Positions 6,391 through 14,750 of a stretch of 23,282 nt of DNA are shown one piece after another. The position numbers and the translations under genes are program-made. Numbering within the stretch: position 1 is the stretch's first letter; every line of letters begins with the position of its first letter. The notes beneath the pieces were generated by a model. It ran no database searches. It had not been told where the DNA came from and was given only the letters and a program-made list of their open reading frames with translations. This DNA comes from Desulfuromonadaceae bacterium UBA2294 (GTDB lineage Bacteria; Desulfobacterota; Desulfuromonadia; Desulfuromonadales; UBA2294): assembly GCA_002345625.1 (NCBI GenBank), contig DDWE01000051.1, positions 4,601 through 27,882 on the forward strand, read 5' to 3'.

Positions 6391-8475
6391 CTATTTCGAC
6401 TTGGGGGCATAGACTCCGTCCCAATCGGCGCCGGGAGGGGACGCCAGAAAAGCCTCACAGCGTTTGGCAAAGACAGCGGCCACCGGATCGCCCCACTCCG
6501 TAGCCATCCGGGCAAAAGCCTCCCCGGCGACTGCAAACTCGCCGCGGAAATAACCTCCGAGGATCGACTCAAAAGCGACGTAACGCTGCCGCAATTCCGG
6601 ATCCTCGGCCTTGACTTCATAGATATTGACCGCCTCTTCCTTACCCACGACCCGCACCTTGTCGACCAATCGCAGCATAAATTCGTCGCCAATCTGACTG
6701 CGGGTAAATTCACTGATCAGAATTGCGGTGCCATAGGTTTTGCAAAGCGCCTCCAGTCGCGACGCAAGATTGACCGGGTCGCCGATGGCCGTGTAGTCGA
6801 AGCGGTGAGTCGAACCGATATTACCGACGATGCAGGTTCCGGTATTGACGCCAACTCCAACCCGCAGTTGCGGCAGACCTTCGGCAGCAAACTGGGCATT
6901 GACCTCGACCAGCGACTCGACCATGCGCAGGGCCGTCGTCACGGCCCGCCGCGGATGCCCTTCAAGATCGAGAGGGGCGTTATAAAGGGCCATCACTGCA
7001 TCACCAATAAACTTGTCGAGGGTCCCACTTTGAGCAAAAATGGCCTGAGTGAAAGGGTCGTGGATGCGGTTGAGCATCTGCACCAGACGTTGCGGCTCTA
7101 ACTTTTCCGCCAACGCCGAAAAACCGCGAATATCGGAAAACAAGATGGTGATCTCCCGGGCGCTACCACCCAGTTCCAGCCCGTCCGGATTTTTCAGGAT
7201 CTCTTCGACAACGCGGGGTTCGACATAAGACGAGAAAGCCCGACGAATATGACGTGCCTGTCCTTCGGTTCGCAGCAGACGATGGGTCTCAAGCGAACTG
7301 GCCAGCCAGAGAAAGGCCAACAAAGGGACAAATTCACGTAACCAGATATCAGAAGCGACAAACGTAAAAAAAGACGCGGCGTAAATCAGCAGGACAACAC
7401 CGGCATAAAGCAGAATTCGCCGCCAGAGAATCCGGTAAATGGAGGCGGCAATCGTCAGAGAGATGGCCAGAAGCAACAACAGGGTGTCGCCGAGGCGGGA
7501 TGTGCTGACAACCGCATTGGACAACAGATTCGACAAAGCCGTGGCGTGCAGCCAAACTCCCGGGGTGACCGGATCGACCGGGGTCGGACGCAAATCATAC
7601 ACTCCGAGCTCCGTCACCCCGACCAAAACCAGCTTGTCGCGAAAGACCTCCGGCGCCACCGTACCGTTAATGATGTCTAGTGCAGAGACATACTGTTCCG
7701 GCGTCAACTTGGAATAGTTCAGGCGCAGGTAATTGGCGTCGGCGATCTCCGTTGTTCCGAGGGTGAAACGATCAATGCCGTCGGCATCCAGGTGCAGATG
7801 TACCTCACGGTTGAAGGCGACGCGCATCATCTGCACCGCCAGAGGAGGATAAAGTTCACCGCGATGGATAAAAGCCAGAGGGTAGCGCCGGTAAAGACCG
7901 TCCGGATCGGGTTCGGTGGAGAAAAAAGCCTGTGCGACGGCGGCCTCTGCCAGAGGTCGAATATTGACCTCGGAATAAGGAAACTCCTTCAGACGAACCT
8001 CGGGCGAGCCGATCTCGATCGAGCGGTAGGCCGACATACTGAGCAGGTCTATATCCTCCTCCCCCCACAGACTGGCCTCCTGACGAAAGAAAAAACCGGC
8101 GACAATATTGCCGTTCTCCGCAAAAGCATGGGCGAGGGCTGCGTCATCCTCCGGTGTGGTCTTCTCGGAAAAAACGATGTCAAGACCAACAACTCTGGCC
8201 TCGCTCAGCCCACGGATCAATTTGGCGATGGTCGTCCGATCCCATGGCCAACGCCCGAGATGGTTGACACTGCGTTCATCAACGACCACCGTCACCACGT
8301 CGGTGCGCACCGGTGGGGCCAACGACAGGTGATTGCGCAGATTAAGTTTGAAATCCTCCAGGGGGAGACTTAAGCGTTGCAGTAACCCGGGACTCCAGAC
8401 CTGCAGAGAAAACCCCAGCACGGCAACGATCAGACACAGACCCAGACGCATGCTCAATTTGATCCGAATAGACAC
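6391..8475 (-). CDS. CHASE2-domain class III adenylate cyclase
   Basis: A 694-residue membrane cyclase predicted to make cAMP in response to an extracytoplasmic signal. TM1 is about residues 9-28. The CHASE2 sensor (about 35-325) includes VDERSVNHLGRWPWDR and GLDIVFSE. A cluster of further TM segments lies at about 329-395. A short linker with RRAFSSYV leads to the class III catalytic domain (about 440-622). Metal-binding Asp448 (LFSDIRGFS) and Asp492 (FIGDAVMA) are present. Lys488 and Asp566 are the adenine-specifying pair, and Asn569 and Arg573 occupy the transition-state positions, so ATP rather than GTP is likely used. GTG 8475 is listed as start, but GGGAGG ends on its first base; an ATT at 8469 has better spacing and ATG 8451 is a further option. 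It faces the FecR gene convergently. Confidence 0.9.
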   Translation of the reverse strand: MSIRIKLSMRLGLCLIVAVLGFSLQVWSPGLLQRLSLPLEDFKLNLRNHLSLAPPVRTDVVTVVVDERSVNHLGRWPWDRTTIAKLIRGLSEARVVGLDIVFSEKTTPEDDAALAHAFAENGNIVAGFFFRQEASLWGEEDIDLLSMSAYRSIEIGSPEVRLKEFPYSEVNIRPLAEAAVAQAFFSTEPDPDGLYRRYPLAFIHRGELYPPLAVQMMRVAFNREVHLHLDADGIDRFTLGTTEIADANYLRLNYSKLTPEQYVSALDIINGTVAPEVFRDKLVLVGVTELGVYDLRPTPVDPVTPGVWLHATALSNLLSNAVVSTSRLGDTLLLLLAISLTIAASIYRILWRRILLYAGVVLLIYAASFFTFVASDIWLREFVPLLAFLWLASSLETHRLLRTEGQARHIRRAFSSYVEPRVVEEILKNPDGLELGGSAREITILFSDIRGFSALAEKLEPQRLVQMLNRIHDPFTQAIFAQSGTLDKFIGDAVMALYNAPLDLEGHPRRAVTTALRMVESLVEVNAQFAAEGLPQLRVGVGVNTGTCIVGNIGSTHRFDYTAIGDPVNLASRLEALCKTYGTAILISEFTRSQIGDEFMLRLVDKVRVVGKEEAVNIYEVKAEDPELRQRYVAFESILGGYFRGEFAVAGEAFARMATEWGDPVAAVFAKRCEAFLASPPGADWDGVYAPKSK

Positions 8476-8573
8476 CTCCCGGGGGCCGCCCCCTGTCTCG
8501 ACCGACAGGAGTTCCCCGCATCACATTCCGCGCACAGCCGTTCCATCCGAGAAGCCGGCAAACATGGATTATC

Positions 8574-8603
8574 ATTCTAAATAAATGATCGCCTAATCGG
8601 CAA
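8574..8603 (-). promoter_or_regulatory. Candidate promoter for the CHASE2 cyclase gene
   Basis: On the minus strand TTGCCG (8603-8598), an 18-nt spacer and TAGAAT (8579-8574) give a transcript with a leader of about 90 nt. The region also contains an AT-rich ATCATT/AATGAT inverted repeat at 8571-8589. It lies immediately past the stop of malQ. Confidence 0.4.
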
Positions 8604-8611
8604 CCAGAAGT

Positions 8612-10105
8612 TCAGATCGACGCCGGAATTCGCTGCGCGGCGCCGGTCGCGGCGCGCAGTTCATCGGCCAGTTGCGGTGTCAAGACTGCATCAGCACAGC
8701 GCCAGGCCCAGTTACCACCAGAGCACCCGGGCTGGTTCATCCGTGCGTTTCCAGCCAGTCCGAGAAGATCCTGCACCGGCACAATACACCAGGCCGCTGG
8801 GCTGTTCAGGGCGACGACAATCAGATCCCACGGCATCCTGCCCAGCGACTGGTCGAGCAGGGCACGGACCTGCCCCTTCTCCTCGGGACGCAGCCCCTGC
8901 CACCAGCCGAGACTGGTGGTGTTATCATGGGTGCCGGTATAGACCACACAACGCTCCGGGTAGTTCGCCGGCAGATATGGGTTATCGGGCCCGGAATCGA
9001 AGGCAAACTGCAGGATCTTCATTCCGGGCAGGCCAAAGCGATCCCGCAGAGCCTCGACCTCAGGGGTGATCACGCCGAGATCCTCGGCAATCAGGGGCAG
9101 GGTGCCGAACTCGGTCTGTAGCCGACCAAACAGCTCGGCGCCGGGCACCTTCACCCAACTCCCCCCCTCGGCGGTCGGTGCTGCCGCCGGAATCGCCCAG
9201 CAGGCTTCAAAACCGCGAAAATGGTCGATGCGCAAGACATCACAGTCGGCCAGCGCTCGTTGCAGCCGCTGCTGCCACCAGGAAAAACCATCGGCACGCA
9301 GACGTGACCAGTCATAAAGCGGGTTCCCCCAGCGCTGGCCGGTACGGCTGAAGTAATCGGGCGGCACTCCGGCAACCAGTAGCGGCTGGCCCAGGTCATC
9401 AAGCAGAAACAGTTCCTGGTGCGCCCAGACATCGGCAGAATCGTAAGCGACAAAAATCGGCAGATCACCGATAATCCGCACACCTTTCGTCCTGGCATAA
9501 GCATGCACCGCACGCCACTGCTCAGCAAACACAAACTGGATATAGCGATGCAAAAACACCGCATCAGCCAGTTCTTCCGCCGCTTTGGCCAGAGCCTGTG
9601 AGTCACGGCGCTGCAGCGGCTGCGGCCAGCTCACCCACGACTCATTAAATTGCTCATGCAGCGCCATAAACAGGGCATAGTCATCGAGCCAGTGCTGCTG
9701 CTGGTCACAAAACAGGGTAAAGGCCCGGTGCCGGTCGTCCTCTGCAGCATACTGAAACTTGGTCGCCGCAACCCGCAGCAACGTCCGGATAAAACCCCGC
9801 GCCGACCCGTAGTCGACAACACCGGCATCAGGGGGCGTGACGGGAGTCGGCGGAGTCAGACCTTCGGCCCGACAGAGAAAATCCGGTGAAATGAGGATAT
9901 CATTACCGGCAAATGCCGAAAAGGCACTGTAGGGAGAATCGCCGTAACCGGTCGGAGCTAAGGGAAGAACCTGCCAAAACGACTGTCCGGCACAGGCCAG
10001 AAAATCGATAAACCGATAAGCTTCGGGCCCGAATGTACCGCACGCATGGCCACCTGGCAGCGATGTAATATGCAGCAGTAAGCCGGAAGCACGATCCATT
10101 TTCAT
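8612..10105 (-). CDS. malQ: 4-alpha-glucanotransferase (amylomaltase), GH77
   Basis: This enzyme transfers alpha-1,4-glucan segments between maltodextrins or to glucose, in glycogen and maltodextrin turnover in the cytoplasm. The 497-residue length is that of compact bacterial GH77 enzymes. The start RASGLLLHITSLPGGHACGTFG and WQVLPLAPTGYGDSPYSAFSAFAGN are diagnostic. The catalytic residues are all visible: nucleophile Asp294 in LRIDHFRGFE, acid/base Glu341 in LIAEDLG and Asp394 in GTHDNTT. The 250s loop region (VPPDYFSRTGQRWGNPLYDW) is intact. Start ATG 10105 has GGAG at 8-nt spacing. It stands alone between the cyclase and a divergent histidine kinase; no other glycogen genes are in the window. 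No strong terminator is seen after it. Confidence 0.97.
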   Translation of the reverse strand: MKMDRASGLLLHITSLPGGHACGTFGPEAYRFIDFLACAGQSFWQVLPLAPTGYGDSPYSAFSAFAGNDILISPDFLCRAEGLTPPTPVTPPDAGVVDYGSARGFIRTLLRVAATKFQYAAEDDRHRAFTLFCDQQQHWLDDYALFMALHEQFNESWVSWPQPLQRRDSQALAKAAEELADAVFLHRYIQFVFAEQWRAVHAYARTKGVRIIGDLPIFVAYDSADVWAHQELFLLDDLGQPLLVAGVPPDYFSRTGQRWGNPLYDWSRLRADGFSWWQQRLQRALADCDVLRIDHFRGFEACWAIPAAAPTAEGGSWVKVPGAELFGRLQTEFGTLPLIAEDLGVITPEVEALRDRFGLPGMKILQFAFDSGPDNPYLPANYPERCVVYTGTHDNTTSLGWWQGLRPEEKGQVRALLDQSLGRMPWDLIVVALNSPAAWCIVPVQDLLGLAGNARMNQPGCSGGNWAWRCADAVLTPQLADELRAATGAAQRIPASI

Positions 10106-10271
10106 CTGAAAATCTCCTCTGATTTCATACAGTACACATCGCAGGAACTATAGCAGAGATGATGTCAGCAAGGGGCCATAAATCATGGAACACTTGTTGC
10201 TATAGTATTTGTCTCTTAGGCATCATTCTGTAGTTCTTGACCTTATTGAGCCGACTTTTCAGGGGGGCCGT

Positions 10272-12128
10272 TTGCTTCGAACCCGTTTTCTTAAAGCTAT
10301 TTTTCTGGGTGCCCTTGCTCTTGCCGTGGCACTGCTCGTCTACCTCGCTACGGTCCTGCATCCGGCCTATGAGACGTTGCTGATCGAGAATGCCGAGGAT
10401 GAAGCGAGCCGCTTCTCCACCTATCTGGTCACCGCCTATCATCTCGACAACCCGGCTCAACCGCTCGAGCGAGGCAGTATCCCAGCCCATATCGCCGAAG
10501 AGGTTGGCCGTCTGCAGGCCGATGAAGAGTTGGTGAAACTGCGTATTTTTTCGTCCCGCGGTGAAATTATCTTCTCGTCGCTACCGAAGGAGATCGGCAC
10601 GCTGAACACCTACCCCTACTTCCATGAGCAGGTCGCCAAGGGGGAGTTTTATTCTAAAACAGTCGAGAAAGATTCCGTCACCGCCGAGATGGAGATCGTC
10701 AAAAGGGATGTCGTTGAAACATATATCCCGATAATGGTCAACGACCATTTTCATGGTGCCATCGAAACCTACTACGACGTCACCGACAGTTACCGGAACA
10801 TCGGCACCTTGACCCGCCATTCACTCTTCGTCCTCGGCTCTGTCGCCAGTGCCCTTTTAGCCCTGCTCTATTTCGCCCTCAATCAGGCCGACAAATCGCT
10901 GCAGGGGCGTCAAAAAGCAGAAAAAGAGCTGAGGCTGACCAACGATCGACTGGAACAGCGGGTCGCCGAACGAGCAGGCGAACTGCTCCGGGTCAACGAA
11001 TCCCTGACCAATGAAATTGCCGAGCGCACTCTGACTCAAATGGCCTTAAGTGGTGCCCTGAGTGATATGCAGGAGAGCCGGGAGAAACTGCAGGCCATCC
11101 TTACTTCGGTCAGCGACGGCCTGCTGGTGATTGATGACGGCCGCATTAGCATTATCAATCAGGCCGCAGCAACGATTCTTCAGACTTCGGTCACGGATGC
11201 CACCGGCAAAAAGCTGGTGGAAATTGTCGCATCACCGATCGTTGCCCAGGCTTTGGGCCGGTTGGTGACAAGCCGGGATGAAGATGAGGACCAGATTGAT
11301 CTTGAGTATCCGCCCCGCCCCGGGACCCGCCCGCGCACCTATCAGGTGCGCCGCTCGATCCTGAGCAATGAACATGGCATTGTCTACGGCGCCATTCTGC
11401 TGCTGCAGGATGTGACCCATGCACGGGAAGTCGAGCAGATGAAGAGCGACTTCCTCAACATGGCCGCCCACGAACTGTCGACGCCGCTGGCGACCATCAT
11501 CGGCTATACCGAGCTGCTGACCGGCGAACATGGCGACCAGCTCACCCTCCCCCAGAAGGAGGAGGCGCTCACCTACATCAACAACAAGGCTGAGGCCCTG
11601 TCGCGCATCGTCGATGACTTACTCGATGTCAGCCGGATTGAGGCCGGCAAAGGGATCTCCATCGTCTGCGCCCCTTTCGATTACTGCGCCTCCATGCGCC
11701 GTTTAATGACCGCCTATCGCGACGCCTATCCCACTTATCGTTTTGCCCTTGACTGCCAGCTCGAAAACAGTGAGATTGTCGCTGACCAGGTCAGGATCGA
11801 TCAAATTCTCGAAAACCTGCTGAGCAACGCCGTGAAGTACACACCCGCCGGCGGTGAAATCCGGATTGTCTCATCCGAACAGGGGGAGGCGATCCAGATC
11901 AAGGTCATCGATGGCGGCATCGGCATGACCGCAGAGCAGGTGGAGCATGTCTTTGACAAGTTCTACCGCGCGGACACCTCAGATACCGCCCGACCCGGCG
12001 TCGGACTCGGCATGAGCATTGCCCGACATATCATTGAAGCCCACGGCGGTACGATCAAGGTCGACAGCACTCCCGGCAAAGGGACAACCGTCACCATCCA
12101 GCTCCCACGAAACAGCGCCACCTCCTGA
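10272..12128 (+). CDS. Membrane-bound PAS sensor histidine kinase
   Basis: A 618-residue sensor kinase of a two-component system. TM1 is at about residues 7-28 and a periplasmic sensing region of about 150 residues follows (SRFSTYLV to TYYDVTDSYR). TM2 is at about 182-203, then a coiled coil (about 205-275), a PAS domain (about 276-385, LTSVSDGLLVIDDGRISIINQ), the HisKA dimerisation helix with His400 in FLNMAAHELSTPL, and a HATPase domain with N box (ENLLSNAVKY), G1 (DGGIGM), F box (FDKFYRAD) and G2 (GVGLGMSIARHI). All catalytic boxes are intact. No response regulator gene adjoins it, so it is an orphan here. TTG 10272 is preferred because AGGGGGG lies 4 nt upstream; the open frame extends to a TTG at 10209 without a ribosome site. 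Upstream is a short divergent gap to malQ. Confidence 0.92.
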   Translation: MLRTRFLKAIFLGALALAVALLVYLATVLHPAYETLLIENAEDEASRFSTYLVTAYHLDNPAQPLERGSIPAHIAEEVGRLQADEELVKLRIFSSRGEIIFSSLPKEIGTLNTYPYFHEQVAKGEFYSKTVEKDSVTAEMEIVKRDVVETYIPIMVNDHFHGAIETYYDVTDSYRNIGTLTRHSLFVLGSVASALLALLYFALNQADKSLQGRQKAEKELRLTNDRLEQRVAERAGELLRVNESLTNEIAERTLTQMALSGALSDMQESREKLQAILTSVSDGLLVIDDGRISIINQAAATILQTSVTDATGKKLVEIVASPIVAQALGRLVTSRDEDEDQIDLEYPPRPGTRPRTYQVRRSILSNEHGIVYGAILLLQDVTHAREVEQMKSDFLNMAAHELSTPLATIIGYTELLTGEHGDQLTLPQKEEALTYINNKAEALSRIVDDLLDVSRIEAGKGISIVCAPFDYCASMRRLMTAYRDAYPTYRFALDCQLENSEIVADQVRIDQILENLLSNAVKYTPAGGEIRIVSSEQGEAIQIKVIDGGIGMTAEQVEHVFDKFYRADTSDTARPGVGLGMSIARHIIEAHGGTIKVDSTPGKGTTVTIQLPRNSATS

Positions 12129-12174
12129 TTTTGCACTGTTCCTCTCACCTGTCGACAGAACACGGAAACAGACC

Positions 12175-12645
12175 ATGAACACCGCGACTCCAGTTCTTGA
12201 TCTCACCGGGGAACCGGGCTGGGAAACCTTTGATGCGCCGGCCCTGGTTGGCGAATCCCTCGTTTTTGTCTCCGGCGACCCGCACGGTTCCCGATTCCGG
12301 ATTCATTACTTCCGCAACAGCCAGCGTGACCTGGTCGCCCGGATCTGGTTCGGGCCCGACACCGCCGGCCCCCCCGGACACGCACATGGGGGGAGCATTG
12401 CCGCCGTTTTCGATGAAGTCCTCGGCCTTGCCGCCTGGGCCGCCGGCTATCCGATCGTGGTCGGCAACCTCAATGTCAGCTTCCGGCATCTGCTCCCTTT
12501 AAAGACCGTCGTCCAGCTCGACAGCCAAATCATTTCGGCTCAGGGACGCAAAGTGCTGGTCAAGGGACGGCTGACCGATGGTGGTGACACCCTGTATGCC
12601 GAAGCCGAATGTCTGTGCATCACCCTTCCACAAGCCCCTAAATAA
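12175..12645 (+). CDS. Hotdog-fold thioesterase (PaaI/4HBT-like)
   Basis: A 156-residue acyl-CoA thioesterase-like protein. The hotdog core is visible: GHAHGGSIAAVFDEVLGLAAW, in which the HGG and the helix with Asp-Glu form the active-site region of PaaI/4HBT enzymes, then VVGNLNVSFRHLLPLKT and the final strands VLVKGRL and YAEAECLCI. An N-terminal extension of about 65 residues precedes the core (FDAPALVGESLVFVSGDPHG), as in DUF4442-like relatives. Start ATG 12175 has only a weak purine stretch (CGGAAA) upstream. It begins 46 bp after the histidine kinase stop, so probable co-transcription. The substrate is unknown; housekeeping removal of stalled CoA esters is possible. Confidence 0.85.
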   Translation: MNTATPVLDLTGEPGWETFDAPALVGESLVFVSGDPHGSRFRIHYFRNSQRDLVARIWFGPDTAGPPGHAHGGSIAAVFDEVLGLAAWAAGYPIVVGNLNVSFRHLLPLKTVVQLDSQIISAQGRKVLVKGRLTDGGDTLYAEAECLCITLPQAPK

Positions 12646-12695
12646 GCCATTATCGATATATCGTCACGACATTTTCTGGTAGCGTGGAGCTGCCG

Positions 12696-12800
12696 ATGCA
12701 GTCAGCGGCCATTCACCGCTATGATCCCGCCAAACCCGCTGTCACCTTTGCAGCCGACCTCGAACACCCCGCCCCGGCCGCCAGAGTCTTTCCTGTATAA
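12696..12800 (+). CDS. Possible 34-residue small ORF
   Basis: ATG at 12696 is preceded by GGAG at 6-nt spacing and runs to TAA at 12798-12800. The product (MQSAAIHRYD... ending RVFPV) has no recognisable motif, signal or membrane segment. It is listed only because a ribosome site is present in an otherwise empty 346-bp gap (12646-12991). That gap also holds a short palindrome CGATATATCG near 12654 and the promoter below. It could equally be chance. Confidence 0.15.
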   Translation: MQSAAIHRYDPAKPAVTFAADLEHPAPAARVFPV

Positions 12801-12923
12801 ACGCAAGATAATGAATATGGTGCAAACAAAACAGCGCACAGCCTGACTGAGGGCGGCCACCCGACCCTCTTCTCCTTCACGAAGGCAGTCACGCCCTGCT
12901 CGACACAGAAGTGGCTGCCGGGC

Positions 12924-12953
12924 TTGCACGCGGGAAACCAAATGAGGTATAGT
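12924..12953 (+). promoter_or_regulatory. Promoter for the duplicated-domain protein gene
   Basis: TTGCAC (12924-12929), an 18-nt spacer and TATAGT (12948-12953) lie about 40 bp upstream of the ATG at 12992, giving a short leader. This is a well-formed sigma70-type promoter and marks the next gene as independent of the thioesterase gene. Confidence 0.55.
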
Positions 12954-12991
12954 GCGACAGGTTGACACTTGTGCCAGGACAGGAACGAACG

Positions 12992-13435
12992 ATGCAGATC
13001 AAAGCTGAAACAGCGTTGAATACGGGTGATTTGCTTTGCCTGCGCACGGCGCGCGACGGCAATCGGGTTCTCGGCCACTGGCAGCTCGGAGATGACGCGA
13101 TCGGCATCGCAGCACGCCCCCTGCCGGCGGGGGCTATGGTTGAGTACACCCCGGGCAAAAGCAGCGGCGATATTCTGGTCAAAGGCTCGCAGGGCCCGAC
13201 ACAAGGAACGGTTATCCGCCTGAAAACCGCCACCAGCCTCCAGGAAGAAGATCTGGTCTGTCTGCGGCAGCCTGACGGCGGTTCGACCGTACTCGACAAA
13301 TGGCAGTTCGGCGATGAAGCGGTCGGCATCGCCGCCCGCAACATCGCCGAGAACGAAGAGGTCGAGTTCTGCCCTGTAGTCAGCACCAACGACATCCATG
13401 TGCGCCCGACGCGCACCCCGACCCGTAGCAGTTAA
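12992..13435 (+). CDS. Unknown protein of two tandem copies of one ~65-residue domain
   Basis: A 147-residue cytoplasmic protein without signal or TM. Two copies of one domain fill it: copy 1 about residues 2-65 and copy 2 about 74-138, alignable with a single gap. Shared elements are D-L-L/V-C-L-R, V-L-x-x-W-Q-L/F-G-D-D/E-A-I/V-G-I-A-A-R, V-E-Y/F and D-I-x-V. The strongest block is WQ(L/F)GD(D/E)A(I/V)GIAAR. The beta-rich, Gly- and Asp-turn character recalls small phage decoration-type or barrel domains, but I do not recognise the family. The tail is Thr/Arg/Ser-rich. ATG 12992 has AGGA 7 nt upstream. It is transcribed from its own promoter and converges on the flavodiiron gene. Codon use looks like that of its neighbours. 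A long antisense frame here (12719-13468) is judged a shadow. Confidence 0.7.
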   Translation: MQIKAETALNTGDLLCLRTARDGNRVLGHWQLGDDAIGIAARPLPAGAMVEYTPGKSSGDILVKGSQGPTQGTVIRLKTATSLQEEDLVCLRQPDGGSTVLDKWQFGDEAVGIAARNIAENEEVEFCPVVSTNDIHVRPTRTPTRSS

Positions 13436-13469
13436 CCCCCGCAGTAACGCTTCACCACAAGAATGCACT

Positions 13470-13484
13470 GTCCCTTACGGGGAC
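13470..13484. other. Small hairpin between convergent genes
   Basis: GTCCC/GGGAC (5 bp) around TTACG lies between the stops at 13435 and 13487, next to a GGTTAACC palindrome. There is no T run, so it is at best a weak or factor-assisted terminator. Confidence 0.25.
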
Positions 13485-13486
13485 GG

Positions 13487-14698
13487 TTAACCTTGGCTTT
13501 TTTTACCGGCTGTAACGGCCGTTGCAACGTCGCGGCCCAACATCCGGCAGGCCTCAAGCACCTCCGCTGTCGGTGTAAACCGGCAGGTCACACTCTCGGC
13601 GACCAGCTTTAGTCGCAGACCGGTCAGTCGAGACTCTACCATCTTTGTCGCCTCGCCACTCCAACCGAACGAGCCGAAGACCGCCGCCAGTTTCGGGCGC
13701 AAAGTCACCGATGACAGCAGGGCCAACGCATGCCAGACATGCGGCGGCGCATCGCGCTGAATCGTCGGTGTACCAACCACCAGGACATCGGCCTGCTCCA
13801 GGGCATTGCGGAAATCATCCTCACGCATATCGCTTAAGGCAAACTCGGACACCGTCACCCCCTGCGCTTCAAGCTCCGCCTTGACCTCTGCCGCCATGCT
13901 GCGCGTATTGCCATGTGAAGAGAGGACAGCCAGCACTGCTTTGGGCTGTTTTGACTCCGGCGGTGGCGCCGACCAGATCCGGTAGGCGTTGATACTGTTC
14001 ATCCCGCGAGAACGCAGCACCGGTCCGTGCGACGGGCAGACCATCTGGATCGGCAAACCCTCGACCTTGGCGACTGCGGCCCGGATCTTGTCTTTGAACG
14101 GACGCATAATGCAATCAAAGTAGAACATGAAGTCAGGGGTAAAATCAGCAATCTCGTCATCGAACAACGCTTCAGAGCAATAGTGGGCACCAAAGGCGTC
14201 GCAGGAGAACAGCAGGGCGTCCTCGACCAGATAGGTGAACATGGTGTCGGGCCAATGCAGGTACGGCGCCATCAGGAAACGCAGGGTCCGGCCTCCCAGA
14301 TCAACCTCTTCTCCATCGGTTACGACATGGACATTCAAGGGCCGATTGTGCAGTTGCTCGAGGAAGTTTTTCGCCGGGCCGCTACAATAAATGGTCACCT
14401 CCGGATTTCGCTCAATCAAAGCCGACAGCGCTCCGGAGTGGTCGGGTTCGGTATGATTGACCACGACAATGTCAATTTTTTCCACCGGAAACTGACTTTC
14501 AATCCGCTGAAAAAACTCAGCGGCAAAGGGGGCCTTGACCGTGTCGATCAGGGCGGTACGCTCGCTGCCGCGCACCAGATAGGAGTTGTAGGTCGTCCCG
14601 TTGTGGGTCGGAAACAGGTCATCGAACACTTTCAGGTCGCGATGCCGGACGCCGACCCAGTCGACACCCGGTACAATCGAAATACTTTTCTCAGGCAT
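13487..14698 (-). CDS. Flavodiiron protein (FprA family A-type flavoprotein)
   Basis: A cytoplasmic enzyme that reduces O2 to water and/or NO to N2O using a diiron site and FMN; in anaerobes it protects against oxygen or nitrosative stress. The 403-residue length is that of the two-domain class A form. The metallo-beta-lactamase-like domain (about 1-250) has the full ligand set: His82, Glu84, Asp86 and His87 (HTEPDH), His148 (YLHWPD), Asp167 (SCDAFG) and His224 (PSHGP). The flavodoxin domain (about 254-400) opens with VLAVLSSHGNTRSMA, the FMN phosphate loop. No rubredoxin is fused and none is nearby, so the electron donor is elsewhere. ATG 14698 has AAGGAG at 9-nt spacing. It lies 52 bp after aroF on the same strand, with a terminator-like hairpin between them. 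Confidence 0.95.
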   Translation of the reverse strand: MPEKSISIVPGVDWVGVRHRDLKVFDDLFPTHNGTTYNSYLVRGSERTALIDTVKAPFAAEFFQRIESQFPVEKIDIVVVNHTEPDHSGALSALIERNPEVTIYCSGPAKNFLEQLHNRPLNVHVVTDGEEVDLGGRTLRFLMAPYLHWPDTMFTYLVEDALLFSCDAFGAHYCSEALFDDEIADFTPDFMFYFDCIMRPFKDKIRAAVAKVEGLPIQMVCPSHGPVLRSRGMNSINAYRIWSAPPPESKQPKAVLAVLSSHGNTRSMAAEVKAELEAQGVTVSEFALSDMREDDFRNALEQADVLVVGTPTIQRDAPPHVWHALALLSSVTLRPKLAAVFGSFGWSGEATKMVESRLTGLRLKLVAESVTCRFTPTAEVLEACRMLGRDVATAVTAGKKSQG

Positions 14699-14721
14699 GT
14701 GTTGTTTCTCCTTGCAGGTTC

Positions 14722-14746
14722 AATAAACAAAAGGCCGTTAACGGCC
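14722..14746 (-). terminator. Terminator-like palindrome between aroF and the flavodiiron gene
   Basis: The perfect 14-bp palindrome GGCCGTTAACGGCC (14733-14746) is followed on the minus strand by TTTTGTTTATT. It starts a few bases after the aroF stop and ends before the flavodiiron Shine-Dalgarno. It should reduce read-through from aroF into the flavodiiron gene. Confidence 0.65.
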
Positions 14747-14750
14747 AGTT

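Noticed and set aside
10209..10271. Upstream TTG extension of the histidine kinase
   Set aside because: No ribosome site upstream of 10209, and the extra 21 residues would precede a TM segment that normally lies near the N terminus.
12719..13468. 249-codon minus-strand frame opposite the duplicated-domain protein
   Set aside because: No ribosome site or recognisable domain; the plus-strand frame has a promoter, a Shine-Dalgarno and an internal protein repeat that explain the DNA.
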